Shown: positions 24,698 to 35,599 of the stretch, in pieces
How positions within the stretch are numbered: the first letter of the stretch is position 1
How the letters are laid out: each line of letters opens with the position of its first letter
Assembly: GCA_003339415.1 (NCBI GenBank)
Contig: PDHQ01000041.1
Span: forward strand, 124,001 to 188,000
Reading direction: 5' to 3'
Length of the DNA stretch: 64,000 nucleotides
DNA from: Ophiocordyceps camponoti-saundersi (nom. inval.)
Lineage: Eukaryota > Ascomycota > Sordariomycetes > Hypocreales > Ophiocordycipitaceae
The notes under the pieces: model-generated
The model's input: only the letters and a program-made list of their open reading frames with translations
What the model was told of the DNA's origin: nothing
Database searches by the model: none
Position numbers and translations under genes: made by a program

Positions 24698-26744
24698 TTT
24701 AGGATAGTTATAATAACGCCTTTCTATTCCTAAATCCTTACTAAAATCCTTATTTTTATTAGTTATACTTTTATTTACCCTTCTTAAATAGAGGCTTTCC
24801 CTTTTCCCTTAAGGTTTTCTTTAAATTCCTTAAGCTGCGTTAGGAAATCCCACCTTCCGGGACTATTTTCCTCGGTAAGGGATCCGCTTCCTATAAGCCT
24901 TTTCGTTAATAATTCTTTTATAAAGGTAAGCATAGCCTAAATCGTATTTAATTCGATACTAAGAATTCGGGGTTAAAAATCGTAGTTATTTCCCTTATTT
25001 TCCTTAAGAATCCTATAATTAGTTTCCCTATTAAGAAGGAATTCTATTTCTTTAATAAAGAATCTTTTATCGATAAAGCTAGCTTCCTTATAAAAGGTTA
25101 GTAAGGACGGATAATAATTAACGTTTTATTTTTCCTATAGATAAAAATCGCAGTCCTTATTATAGTAAAATTACTAGCTAAAATTATAATACGCTTACTT
25201 ATACTTATCGAAGAATTCTTCTAAGTACCTTAAGTGCTAAAATAATTTATTATAAGGAAAATAGTTATTATTTTTCTAGTCTTCGAATTCTTTTAGAATT
25301 AGTTCCTTTATTTTAATAAAATACTATATTTTTTCGTCTTTTTCCTTACTATCGGTTTCGATAGTATAAAGATATTTTACCGTAAGAAGGGGTAATTCTT
25401 CTTTTTCCTTCTTAATTTTATTTTCCGGAATAAGGCTATCTTCTCTTTCTAAGATAGGTTCGTAGTCTTCCCTTATTCTATTAAGGTCGTTAATATAATT
25501 ATTAAGACTAAGGGTTAAAATAAAGCTTTCCGAAAGGCTATACTAGCTAAGTAAATTAGAATAATAAGGAATTAGTTCGATTCCTCTTTATCGTGCTATA
25601 GCCTATTCTTCCGTAACCTACTTATAAGTTTTAAAAGGGTTATTTTTACTTAGCGGGTAAAACTCTCCTCTAGAATCGAATTCCGTATTAGCTTCTAAAA
25701 AGCTTATAAGCTCTAAAAGCTTCTTTATATTCCTAACTATATTCTAGCTGTCTAGGAATAGCGTATCGGCTATAAATTCTAGGTTATATTATTATCTTAG
25801 TTTTTCTCGGAATTCGTAAGCCTCTCGGTCTATATTATCCTCTTTCGTTAGTAGTTTAAATTTTATATTACGAATAGTATTCCGTTCCTTTCTATTTAGG
25901 CCTAGCGTATTATAATTAGTAGCTAGGTAGGAAGAAATAATATTAATTATCTTACTATTTATAAAAGAGGTTTTTCCTATTCCTTTTCCTTTTCCTTTTC
26001 CCTATTTTTTAAAGTAGTTTTTTATAATATAGCCTTCTTTATTATAAAAGAAGTAGATAATAAGCTTCGAGGATACTATATCTAGATCTATAAAGTCTCC
26101 TCGATTAGCGTAATTTTTCTTATATTTTTTATTACTTTTATTAATATAAGAAGAGGTATTTTTACTTCCTTATTTTTGCTACTTTTTTTCGAAAAGTCGA
26201 TCGTCGATTTTAATAGTAGAAGCTATATAAGTAGATAGCTTTTTAAGTTTATCTTACTTATATAATTTACCTTTAACTTTATCTTTTAGTCCTTCGTAAA
26301 AAATAGCTATAAGGGCTTTATTTTCCTAGTCTAACTTACTAGTTATTTATCTAAATTTAGCAGCGTAGTTAAAAGTAGCCCCTTTTTGCCGTAAAGTTCG
26401 TAATTTATATTTTATAGTTCTTACTTTATCTTACTAGCCGAAAACTTCCCGTAGTTTTTCTTCGAATTGATCGAAGCTAGTAAAAATAAGCTCCGTTTCT
26501 TCTTCTCAATTATCCGTAAGTCCTAAATAATTCCTTAATATAGGTTTAAACTAGTCTAAAGCTATACCTTCTAAGTAAGTAAAGGTATAAATTACCTTTA
26601 TAAGTTCGTTATAAAAGGCAGAGGAATAGAGCCTAAAGTAAGTTCTAATATTAATTAAGAACGCTTATAAATTGTTATCTTTCCCGCTATAGTATTTAGG
26701 TCTCGGGACCTTACTAATATCTATAATAGGTCTAGGATTAGTAG

Positions 26745-27860
26745 TAGTATAGGGGGGTGTAAGGGAGGTTATATTAGATATATTATATACTACTAGGTAG
26801 CGCCGCTTATTTCCTAATTAGGAAAGAAAAAAGTGGATTTTTACCTTTTATTTTCGTGGAGATATATGCGATTAAAAAAGTACTATTTTTCTATTTTTCT
26901 ATTTTTCTCTATTTTTTCTATTTTTCTAGGAAAGGAATTCTTTAGCATACTCTCTTCTTATTCTTCGTACCTATAAGGCAGTTATAGTAGTAAAGAAGCT
27001 TTTAATATATTACGGATCGTACCCGTAATTACCTAATCTTACCTATAGCCCTTAATCTAAGCTTCTAAAGATAAAGAGAGAAAAGGGGGAATAAGAAGGT
27101 AAGGGGCTTTACTTACTTTAACTAGGCAGTAGGTAGCCAGAATAGGAAATTTATAAAGTATAAATAAGTAAGAACTTTCTAAATAGGAATATCTTATAAA
27201 GTAAGGGAAGGTTATAGAGAGTAAGCTTTTAAGGTGCAAATTATTTAAATTAAAAGCTTAGAGAAGAAGGAAAGGAAAGACCCTTTAAGGGAAGGAAGCT
27301 TTCCTTTTATAGTTTTCCTTCTCTAAGAAACTATCTAATTATATAAGCTAGCTAGAAAGTTATAGAATACTATAGAAGCTTTATATTATAAATATACTAG
27401 CGAATAGAATAGCTTTATCTTATTCTATTTGCTTCTATTATATTCTTTTTGCTTTAAAATTAAATTCCTATTTTAAAATTAACCCTTAATTTTAAATCTA
27501 CTATATCCCTTAGCGAATAAAATAGCTTTATTCTATTCTATTATATTCTATTAGCTTCTAGGCTAATAATAAATTATAATAGATAATTCTTTATTTATAA
27601 TAGCTAATATTTCTTTCCGTTTTTAACCGTCTCTAACTATTCTTCTTATCTTAGGAATTTTATTCGTTATTCTTATTTTTATTATCTTATCTTATTATCC
27701 GGTATTTAACCTTCTAAGGTTTAGCTGTAATTTAAATACTAGATACTAGTATTTTTACTTTATTATATAAAATATATTATTAAGCTATTTATATAATAAA
27801 TACTGCTTATATAATAAGAATAGTACTTTTAACTAGTATTTATATCTTAGATTATTATAG
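26745..27860 (-). repeat. Second copy of the probable Gypsy-C LTR and leader
   Basis: Matches 22800-23915 at offset 3945. Inside it are two near-identical AT-rich stretches (TTATATAATAAATACTGCTTATATAATAAG type) near the right end. A 60-codon minus-strand frame at 27057-27239 and its surroundings are low in coding character and are not called a gene. Confidence 0.5.
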
Positions 27861-28785
27861 GGGGGGTCTCTAGTTAGCAGCTAGCTAAGATATAGAAGAT
27901 ATAAGCTTAGAAACCTAATCCCTAATAAATTATATAATATCCGGCTTTCCTAAAAAGAAAGGATATATTATAATAAGATATAGCGCCGAGTATAATATTA
28001 ATCCGGATAAAAAACTATAATAAGCGTTATAATATATACTTAAACTTATTACTCCTTTTTATAGATAACTATTATCTATAGTAGTTTATTATTATAGCCG
28101 TTAAATTCCTTAATAGATAAGCTTTCGAATACTTCTATCGGCTTCTCTATATCTTTCTTTTACGTAAAGTAATAATCGATTAAAAATCGTAAGTTTACTA
28201 AATATCTAATAATAACTTTAAATTAAGGGGGCGATAGCGGTAAGAACTTTAATACCTTATAACTTTATATCTAGAAAGCTATAGTAAATAAAAGTAATAT
28301 TATTCGACTTATTTTCTTCCGCTCTATCTAAAGGTATAGCTTTTATTTAAATTAATCGTAATTTACTATTATAATAAGATAATTAAAATAGAATCTTACC
28401 TTATTATTATCTTTAGCTTTATATAGCCTCGCCTCGCTAGCCGGTATTATAAGTTATAGCCTTACGCTACGCGGCACCGGCTTCTAGAATAGGAAAAATA
28501 AAGGTCTTATAATAACCTCTAGCTACCTCTATTTCCTAGGAAATACGGTATAGCCGTAGGTTCCTCTCTATACCCCCTCTCGGTAGCCCTTATATCTATA
28601 TAAAATACTAAATTACCTAGCCGCCCGGACTATCGGTAGCCTTATTTATTAGGTCCTAGGACGACTTATAGATACCTCTCTTCCTTAGGAAATACCGTAT
28701 AGCTATAGGTTCCTTCCTATATCCCTAAGACCTCCGCCGGGCCGGTTACGATTAGCTGCAATAAGCTTGAAGGCGCCCTCCCTTA
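27861..28785. other. RIP-affected transition sequence with a 149-bp-spaced direct repeat
   Basis: No gene is recognised. CA and TG are rare up to about 28740, after which normal composition returns. A segment of about 55 bp, starting CCTCT at 28526 and again at 28675, is repeated: both contain CCTAGGAAATAC or a close variant, then GTATAGC and TAGGTTCCT. A plus-strand frame from about 27950 is partly readable but matches nothing I know. Confidence 0.5.
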
Positions 28786-28810
28786 GCCCCCCCCCCCTCC
28801 CCCCCTCTCC
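28786..28810. repeat. C-rich tract
   Basis: A run of about 25 bases made almost only of C, with two or three T, at the edge between RIP-mutated and normal sequence. Confidence 0.85.
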
Positions 28811-28832
28811 CTTAGCAGACAAATATTCACGT

Positions 28833-28844
28833 TGTATGTATGTA

Positions 28845-28880
<36 letters not shown>

Positions 28881-28926
28881 TGTATGTATGTATGTATGTA
28901 TGTATGTATGTATGTATATATGTATG
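28833..28926. repeat. (GTAT)n microsatellite
   Basis: About 94 bases of GTAT/TATG repeats with a short TATATATA interruption near 28843-28852 and a second near 28916. TG is kept here, so this DNA escaped RIP. 28927-28983 is unique sequence ending in a TC-rich run at the Gypsy-D insertion point. Confidence 0.9.
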
Positions 28927-28983
28927 CGCATGGCTAACTGGCGAGCGAGACTCCTATTATTAATCCGGAATCTCTCTATCTCT

Positions 28984-29188
28984 CAGATAAACAGCCGTGT
29001 CACCTGACTGTCAGAGATGACTTCAAGTGGCCACAAAACAGCACGATAAAAGGAAACCCATATATGGGTAGCAAAGCAAGGTTGATTGTGTGTGTACTAG
29101 AAAAAGCCTAAGCTATCTGTCTATGTCTAAAGTATAAGAGTCATACCTGTGTGACTAAGTTAGGTCAGGTGACCCGTGCCTGCTATTA
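28984..29188 (-). repeat. Gypsy-D 3' LTR
   Basis: 205 bp, same length as its partner. By eye I count ten differences between the two, all of them CA to TA or TG to TA changes (for example GATGACT against GATAACT, ACGACA against ACGATA). Confidence 0.92.
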
Positions 29189-29328
29189 TATTCACTGCTA
29201 TATAGAGATAGTTTAAGGCATTTATCCCCTTCTAGGACTAAGGAAAGAAAAAGAAGATAATAAAGGGAAGAGATAAAGGAAAGAATATATATAGATTAAG
29301 CCTTAGACGATAATCCCTTTACCCTTGA

Positions 29329-31000
29329 CTAAACTTTGTTAAGGCCTGCCTTGATTTTGCTATACCTAGTATCTGCTTTGCTGCCTGCTACCGCTATATT
29401 CGCCTCTAGGAGCGTTAAGCGGTTTGAATTATCTTTAGTTAACGTAATTAGCGTATCTATCTTGTCTTCTATGGTCTTTAGTCTGTTAGGGGCTTGTGCA
29501 GGAAAGCTCGAGTTGCTAGTCATATTAAGTATCTCTTAGGCATAGGCTAATAATTTATAAACGTAGGTCGTGGTCCGCCTTAGGTTTAATCGTGCTTAGC
29601 TAGATAGACTCTTAAGTGAGGACTCGATAAGATAGTCGCCTAAATCGACACTCTCTAGTATAGGTGCCCGTCTCCTGCGTCTTTTCTTTGCCTAACTTCC
29701 TACTATAATAGGGGGCTTAGTAATAGTAAGGTTCGCTAAGTTAGAAGTCGTAAGCTAAGGAGTAGCTTAGGGAGTTATCTATATCGTAGGTTGCGGATTA
29801 AGTTTATTCCGAGCCACGGTCCTAGGGTATAATGCTTAAGTTATAGCGTGTGCTTCCTCTAAGGTAGGACCTAGGGCTAGCACCTAGGTGATAGGGCCCG
29901 GTAACGGCAGTTGTCCTTGAGCTATTATCGGCTGTTCTAGCGCTAAGTATTTCTTAGGCCTTTTCCCGGAAGGCTTCCCCCTAAGGGGCTAGACTGCTGC
30001 TAGTCTTTCCTTCGTAGTGCGCAAGGATTAAGATATAGACTTATTCTATTCGTTAATCTAGTGATAGGTTCGTCGATATACTACCCTTAGGATAGACCGA
30101 TGGAGATACTTAAGGTCCCTTAGAGATATATTCTTAGCCGTGATTTCTAGTCGCCTAAGGTATCCTAGCTTAGACGCTAGTTCGGGGAAGTTAGTCGGCG
30201 GGTTAATAATATTTACGTTAAGGAAGTTAGTGATAATATTGAATATTTGGATTAGGTATATAGGTGTAAGAGGGAACGTTAGAGGGTACTAGGTTATCAT
30301 AATATCCTCGATCCCCTATATTTCCTTTATCTTTGCCTTAAGCTAGGTAAGCTTTTAGGGCTGCTACATAGATCTTATTATAAGCTATGCGATCTACTAT
30401 CCTATCATAGCTCGACTATATAGGGTATTGCCTATCACTACGATAGTGGCCGGCGATAGCTTCGTAAAAGCCGAATGCGAAAGTCGTATCTATTCTAGCA
30501 AGTAATCTTTAACTAGGTGATATTTAGCCTGCCTAAAGGCTGCCTTAGCTCTAACGAAGAAGGTAGTGATTATAGGTCTAACTTTTAACTAGACGGGGTC
30601 CTTAGTATTAGGTATATCTAGGTAGTCGAGTATCGTCTATGGGTTAGGCTATGCTCTAAGGCGTTTATAGACTATCTTTCTATCTATCGCCTTATTAGCG
30701 ACCTATCTTAGGCTTTTAAGCAGCTGGCATAGGTCTTGAGGCCTCTTATATATCGTGATATTACCCTCTCCAAGGCCTATAACAGAGGGGATAGGGCTGC
30801 TGAGGTCCATATAAGGGGGGATAGCTACGGGTACGAGATTTCTATCGGAAGTAAGGTTATCGCCTATTTCTATATCGTCCTATATTAGTATATTAAAAAG
30901 CTCTTAATCTGCAAGATCTAGCATAGTATCGGTCGCCTATAGTAGTGCGTTAATAGGCGTCTAGGAAGTTATATCTGCTAAGTATGCGACTATAAGTTAA
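29329..31000 (-). pseudogene. Extra reading frame of Gypsy-D between integrase and 3' LTR, function unknown
   Basis: The minus strand from about 31000 to 29329 reads as one frame of about 550 codons with stops mostly at former Gln/Trp codons. Readable parts include NLVPVAIPPYMDLSSPIPS (near 30800), LTFPLTPIYLIQIFNIITNF (near 30240), NFPELASKLGYLRRLEITAK (near 30150) and a basic run KKRRRRRAP (near 29680). The last 64 codons (29329-29523) are stop-free and look like a coiled coil with regular hydrophobic spacing (LKTIEDKIDTLITLTKDNSN). The position corresponds to env in retrovirus-like elements, but no signal peptide or membrane segment is seen. It could be an accessory DNA- or RNA-binding protein. 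No family recognised. Confidence 0.55.
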
Positions 31001-31129
31001 AGCTATCTAGGTATATTATAGTAAGAGGAAACCTCGACGGTAAGATAAGTTAAAGTAAATATAGTGGATGCAAGAGAAAGAGGGTATATAAGAAAGAAAA
31101 GAGAAGAGAGAAATAACCGAAAGAGAAAA

Positions 31130-34100
31130 TGCTTAGGTTCAGGTTAGCAAGGCGAAAAAGTAGGTCCCTTTAAAATCGTCGTAGGCTAGCTAGCATAGCT
31201 AGTATCTGCTAGTTATCGCTTCTTAGGTATTCAGGCCGTATAAGGAAGTGCTTTAATAAGTCCTAGTGAAAGGTTAAGTCTGCTATACCCTTAACTATAG
31301 TGCTATCCATATGGCGAATCGTCCATAAGACTTTTCCCACCTGCTGGTCCAGCCTAAATAGGCTAACCTAGGTCGGTTATAGCTTAGCAGGTTTGCCTTC
31401 CCTAGCTACGCATACGAGATTGCCTAGCTTAAATCCAGCTATCCTAACTATTTCCTAGTAATATCTGCGGCCTTTAGCTTCTAGTTTAAACTTAGCCTTA
31501 ACTAGGCCCCTCCGGTTAGAGGCTTTAGCAATATAACGCAGAACTAGATTAGCATATCGACCTCCTATAGGCTATTCCACCTTCTTACCAGCTTTAAGAG
31601 CCTTAAAAACTTCCAAGGATAGGGTAAGGGGTGATAACCTATCCTGCTATATACTATATAGAATCTCGGATAGCGAGAAACTAAGTATTCGAACTATCCT
31701 ATAATTTAGCTATCTTATAACCTTCGATAAGTAGTCTAACTAGGATAATTCCTTAGGCCTAGCTCGATTCAGGACTTATAAGAAGATCCGATTTATAACT
31801 TCGACGAGGCTAACACTCCGGTAAGACTTAGATAGGGCCAGGATATAGGTAACGCGTCGAGCTTTTAGGAAGGCGGCTACTTCTCTAGACGAGAAGGCAG
31901 ATCTAGGGTCTAAGTACACAGCTATAGGCGTAAGGGCCACGAAGTCTATCTAGCTTCGCAGTCGAACCAGGGTTTCTAATATACCTACTATCCGGCACGC
32001 TATTAACTAAGCAAACCTTAAGAAGTAGTCGATAATAACTAGCATGAACTTAGCACTATCACTAGCAGTAGGGAACGGCCTAACATAGTCTATACTAATA
32101 ACTTAGAACGGGGCGCTGATAATAATAGGCTAATCTGGTAACTTAAGCACGCGAGGTGCAAAGAATAAACACTTAGTATAGCTTTTCACGTAAGCTATAA
32201 TATCTTAAGCTATATCTGGCCAGAAGATATAAGTGAAGAGTCGTCTGCGTGTCAGCTCTAGGCCAAAGTGTCCTACTTTATTATAGGCCTATCTTAGTGC
32301 TTTGGGCACCTTATCCGGTAAAAGGTAATATTGCTAATCTCTAGATAGGTGGCGATATAAGAGGATATACCGCTTAGGGCACTATCGAAAGGACGAGGCC
32401 TATCGTTTTACTCGTGCTAATCTAATCCGGTCCCGAGGATTAGTTAATCTTCCCTTAGTTAGCTATCTAACTAGTTCCCCATACTAGGCATTTTAAGCAA
32501 ATCTGGCCAGAGATATAGAGGCATCAGGCTATCTTAGAGTAACTATTATTAGCATAAGTTCCTTAGGTAACTTCTATCCTATCTACTGCTATAATAACTT
32601 AAGGGCGTCCTATTATAGCTAAGATAGCTTAGGCAGGGCTTGCCCAGACTTATCTACTAATAGTATCTTAATCTTATCACCCCTTAAATATTTAAGCAAG
32701 TCCTCAAAGCTAGTTTTTCTATCCTTCTATCTCTATAGGCCCTCACCTAGGTTGAAGTGGCCGAAATCTGCAGCATCCAGAATATCACAATCATCAGACG
32801 GGAACAAAGTCCGTAATAGGCCGTCTGCCGTAGCATTTTTATCTCTAGAAACATGTTCGAGGATAATATTAAGCTGCCTTAGCTCTATCACCCACCTAGC
32901 ATAGATACCCTTATGTCCTTCTGCCCTTAGGAACTAGGTCAAAGGCAGGTAGTCGGTGAAGATCACTAATAGCTAGATAGTATAAAAGAAGTGCTTATAT
33001 CGTCGGCAAAACTCGATAATAGCGCAAAGTTCCCTCTTATACGTCCCGTAATTCCGCTAGGTTTTTATAAGCAGGAAGGAATTATAGAGAATAAGCACTT
33101 CGACCCTATCTCTTTCTTATAGTATAACGCAGCCTGCGCCATACTTCGATACGTTAGTATAGACCCGCACCGGCTTATCAAGCTTAGGGCTATATATTAC
33201 CACTACGGCTTCAGCTATAGACTTCAAGATCGTGAAAGAGAGGGCTTCACACGGGCCCTAAACGAAGGGCATATTCCCGGTAAGTCTAGTTAGAGGTCTA
33301 GAGAGCTCCGCATAGTTAGTAATCTATCTTCGATATAGGCCCATAGCCCCTAGGAAAGCTCGAACCTATCGCTAGTTTACCGGCACAGGCTAGTCCTTAA
33401 TCTTCTATAGCCGGCTAGGCTTTATCGTGATCTAACCTCCTATATAGTGCACCTATCCGATAGCAAGGATATTCGTTATTCCCAGGAAGACCTTCTTAAA
33501 ACTTAACCGGAGGAGAGCCCATAGCAATCGCGGCAGGAAGTAGTCCCTAATAAACTGCCACTACTCCTCGAAGCTTGCGTGCTTAGCAAAGATATCGTTG
33601 ATATAGTTATCTAGGGGTGCGACATAATTACTTTCTAAGGGTACTACCAGCAGCGATAGCTCGGGCAGAGGTTCAGGTATAGCCCCAAAAGCTAACTTTA
33701 TCATCTCAGTGAAGCTATGGGCCGCTAACTAGGTTCCCTATGGAAGTCTTATTAGTTATAATTAAGAAAAAACCTAGGATTTAGAACGCCAGAACATAAC
33801 GAAGCTTAGGGGCCACAGGTATGGCCTAGTAGCTATGCTTCAAATCGAATATACTAAATAAACCGATCCTAGGGTCTAAGAGTCGGTCATAAAGTTCTGA
33901 CAGCAGGGGAATCGTGGTGCCTAGCAAGTCTTCGTTCACGTTATGGTAATTTATCGTTAGCCTCTGCTCGGCCCAGGGATTGGATTTATCTTTAACGACT
34001 ATGACGGGTTTAGCTAACTACTAGCTTAGTTCACCGTTAGCTGCTGCTATATACTTATAGATCCCGGAGTTAATATTCTTACGAACGATCTTCTCTATCT

Positions 34101-35270
34101 AATACCGCTATAGAGCATTCTATCTTCTCTTTCGACTACGGCACTATAGTTTCGTCCTAGGTGTGATCCTTAGGTAATATAGGAAGAGGTCCGTTAGTAG
34201 CATATCCCTTGTATCTCGACCCTCGAGGTTACGATACGTATAAAACGTACGTGCAATCTCCTCCCTTAAGTGTCCTAGGACCAGGGGTCCGAGCGTGATA
34301 CCGCATAAGTCGAACCACTTCATAACTAAGTCTCTGTTAATAGTTTAGTCGATATCTCGTCGCTAGACTCTTCTCTATATCGGGAATAGGGATGCCGGGG
34401 GTTCTATTGCCTAGGGACCCGGCTAATACTGTCCATCTAGCCTCTAATATCGCTCAGTGTCAAAGGTAACCTCTAGGCTAGCTATCGCTCCCTCGATTAT
34501 AAGAGGCTCAGGTAGCAGCTATTTAGAGTAAAATAAAGCTAGTGCAAAATAATCTTAAAACTTAGCTTCAATACTTATGTTATCTCTCCTCGTCAGTCGA
34601 GGTGCGTGACAGACTAGAGGGGTAACTAGGTTAAAGTAAAAGTATTTAAAGGATAATATAGAGATATAGGCCTCCTATAGATATAGTTTAGTAATATGCC
34701 TAGGTCGTTATTAATACTCTAGTTTAAAGATTCCACGTTAGATATATAGTCGGCATCAGAGCTGTCTATATCTAAGTCTACATCCTCTCCTAAGGATAAG
34801 GAAGAATCTAAAGGCATTCCGATAAACTTCTTTAGCAAAGGCGGCGTATTAGGGGCGAGTATAATCTTCTGCTAGTCAGCAAAAGCTATAACTAGGCCCT
34901 CCAGTATAACTAGTTTATCCCCCTTAGAAGTCCTGCCAATCTTAATAGTACCCTCCCGTATATCGATAATAGCTCCGATATTGAATAACTATAGGAGTCC
35001 TAGGATAATAGGGACGTTATCTAAAGCTATAAACTCGTTTTTAGGCTTAACAATAGCCTAAACTTCCCTATCGACACCCTATATAAGAACTTAAAGGATA
35101 GCAAAGTCTTAAATTAGCTGCCTTCCCGTATTAGCAGTTATTATAAGTAACCCTTAGAACCCCATATCACTTAGGGGCCTAATCTTAATATTATATCTGC
35201 GAACAAAGTCAGGGTTAAGAAGGTTTGCCTAGGATCCTTAATCGGCTAGAGTGGTAGTAGGGGATAGCTT
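31130..35270 (-). pseudogene. Gypsy-D pol: protease, reverse transcriptase, RNase H, integrase (few stops)
   Basis: Protease: near 35240 the frame reads LAD-stop-GS, i.e. D-S-G with Ser TCA changed to TAA, followed by ANLLNPDFVRR. Reverse transcriptase: FDLKHSY-stop-AIPV at about 33795-33850 and active site Y-I-N-D at about 33594-33612 (Y-x-D-D expected). RNase H: YKRELCAIIEFCRRYKHFF and, after one stop, LVIFTDYLPLT, near 32930-33050, ending NATADGLLRTLFPSDD near 32800. Integrase: zinc-binding GHFGLEL...FWPDIA...YTKCLFF at 32170-32265, then the core with SIDY and IIDYFLRFA near 32010-32100. The integrase C-terminal part lies at 31170-31440 (LFRLDQQVGKVLWTIRHMDS). Domain order is Ty3/Gypsy. 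Confidence 0.92.
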
Positions 35271-35599
35271 AAGGGACACACGCCTATCTAGTCTATCAAA
35301 TATAATAGTACACGGGACTCCAAACTGCCTAGCAGAGTTCTCTTGCTGCAATCTAGTGTTTGCCGTGGATCGGTTAAATCTAGCAGCATCACTATCCACT
35401 ATCGTCACCTTAGCTTTAGGTCTGGCCTTAGCCTTGCCTTTTCCTTTCTTTATCTTAGTTAGAGCCTATCGCTTACGTAATAATAGGTATCGGAACTACT
35501 TAGCGCCCTCCGGACTTACCTGCCAGAAGTCGACTAGGTTAATTAGTATAATGAAGCGTTTTGCTAGCTCGACCTAATTAATGCTGCCTATGCTATCTC

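Larger units (their letters stand above)
23916..27860 (-). repeat. 3945-bp direct tandem repeat, unit 2 (Gypsy-C gag and 5' region without pol)
   Basis: Second unit of the tandem repeat. It begins abruptly inside sequence equal to 19971 onward and carries protease (24458-24697), gag (about 24705-26735, zinc knuckle near 26030-26070) and the probable LTR (26745-27860). The part of pol that should follow to the left is missing. Possible origins are unequal exchange between two neighbouring copies or insertion of one copy into another followed by loss. Confidence 0.88.

Noticed and set aside
27057..27239. 60-codon minus-strand frame, hydrophobic
   Set aside because: Within the repeated non-coding 5' region of Gypsy-C; the other tandem unit does not keep it open.
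29336..29539. 67-codon plus-strand frame
   Set aside because: Antisense to the coiled-coil end of the extra Gypsy-D frame.
35251..35577. 108-codon plus-strand frame
   Set aside because: Antisense to the gag-protease junction of Gypsy-D, where the minus strand shows the D-x-G protease core.
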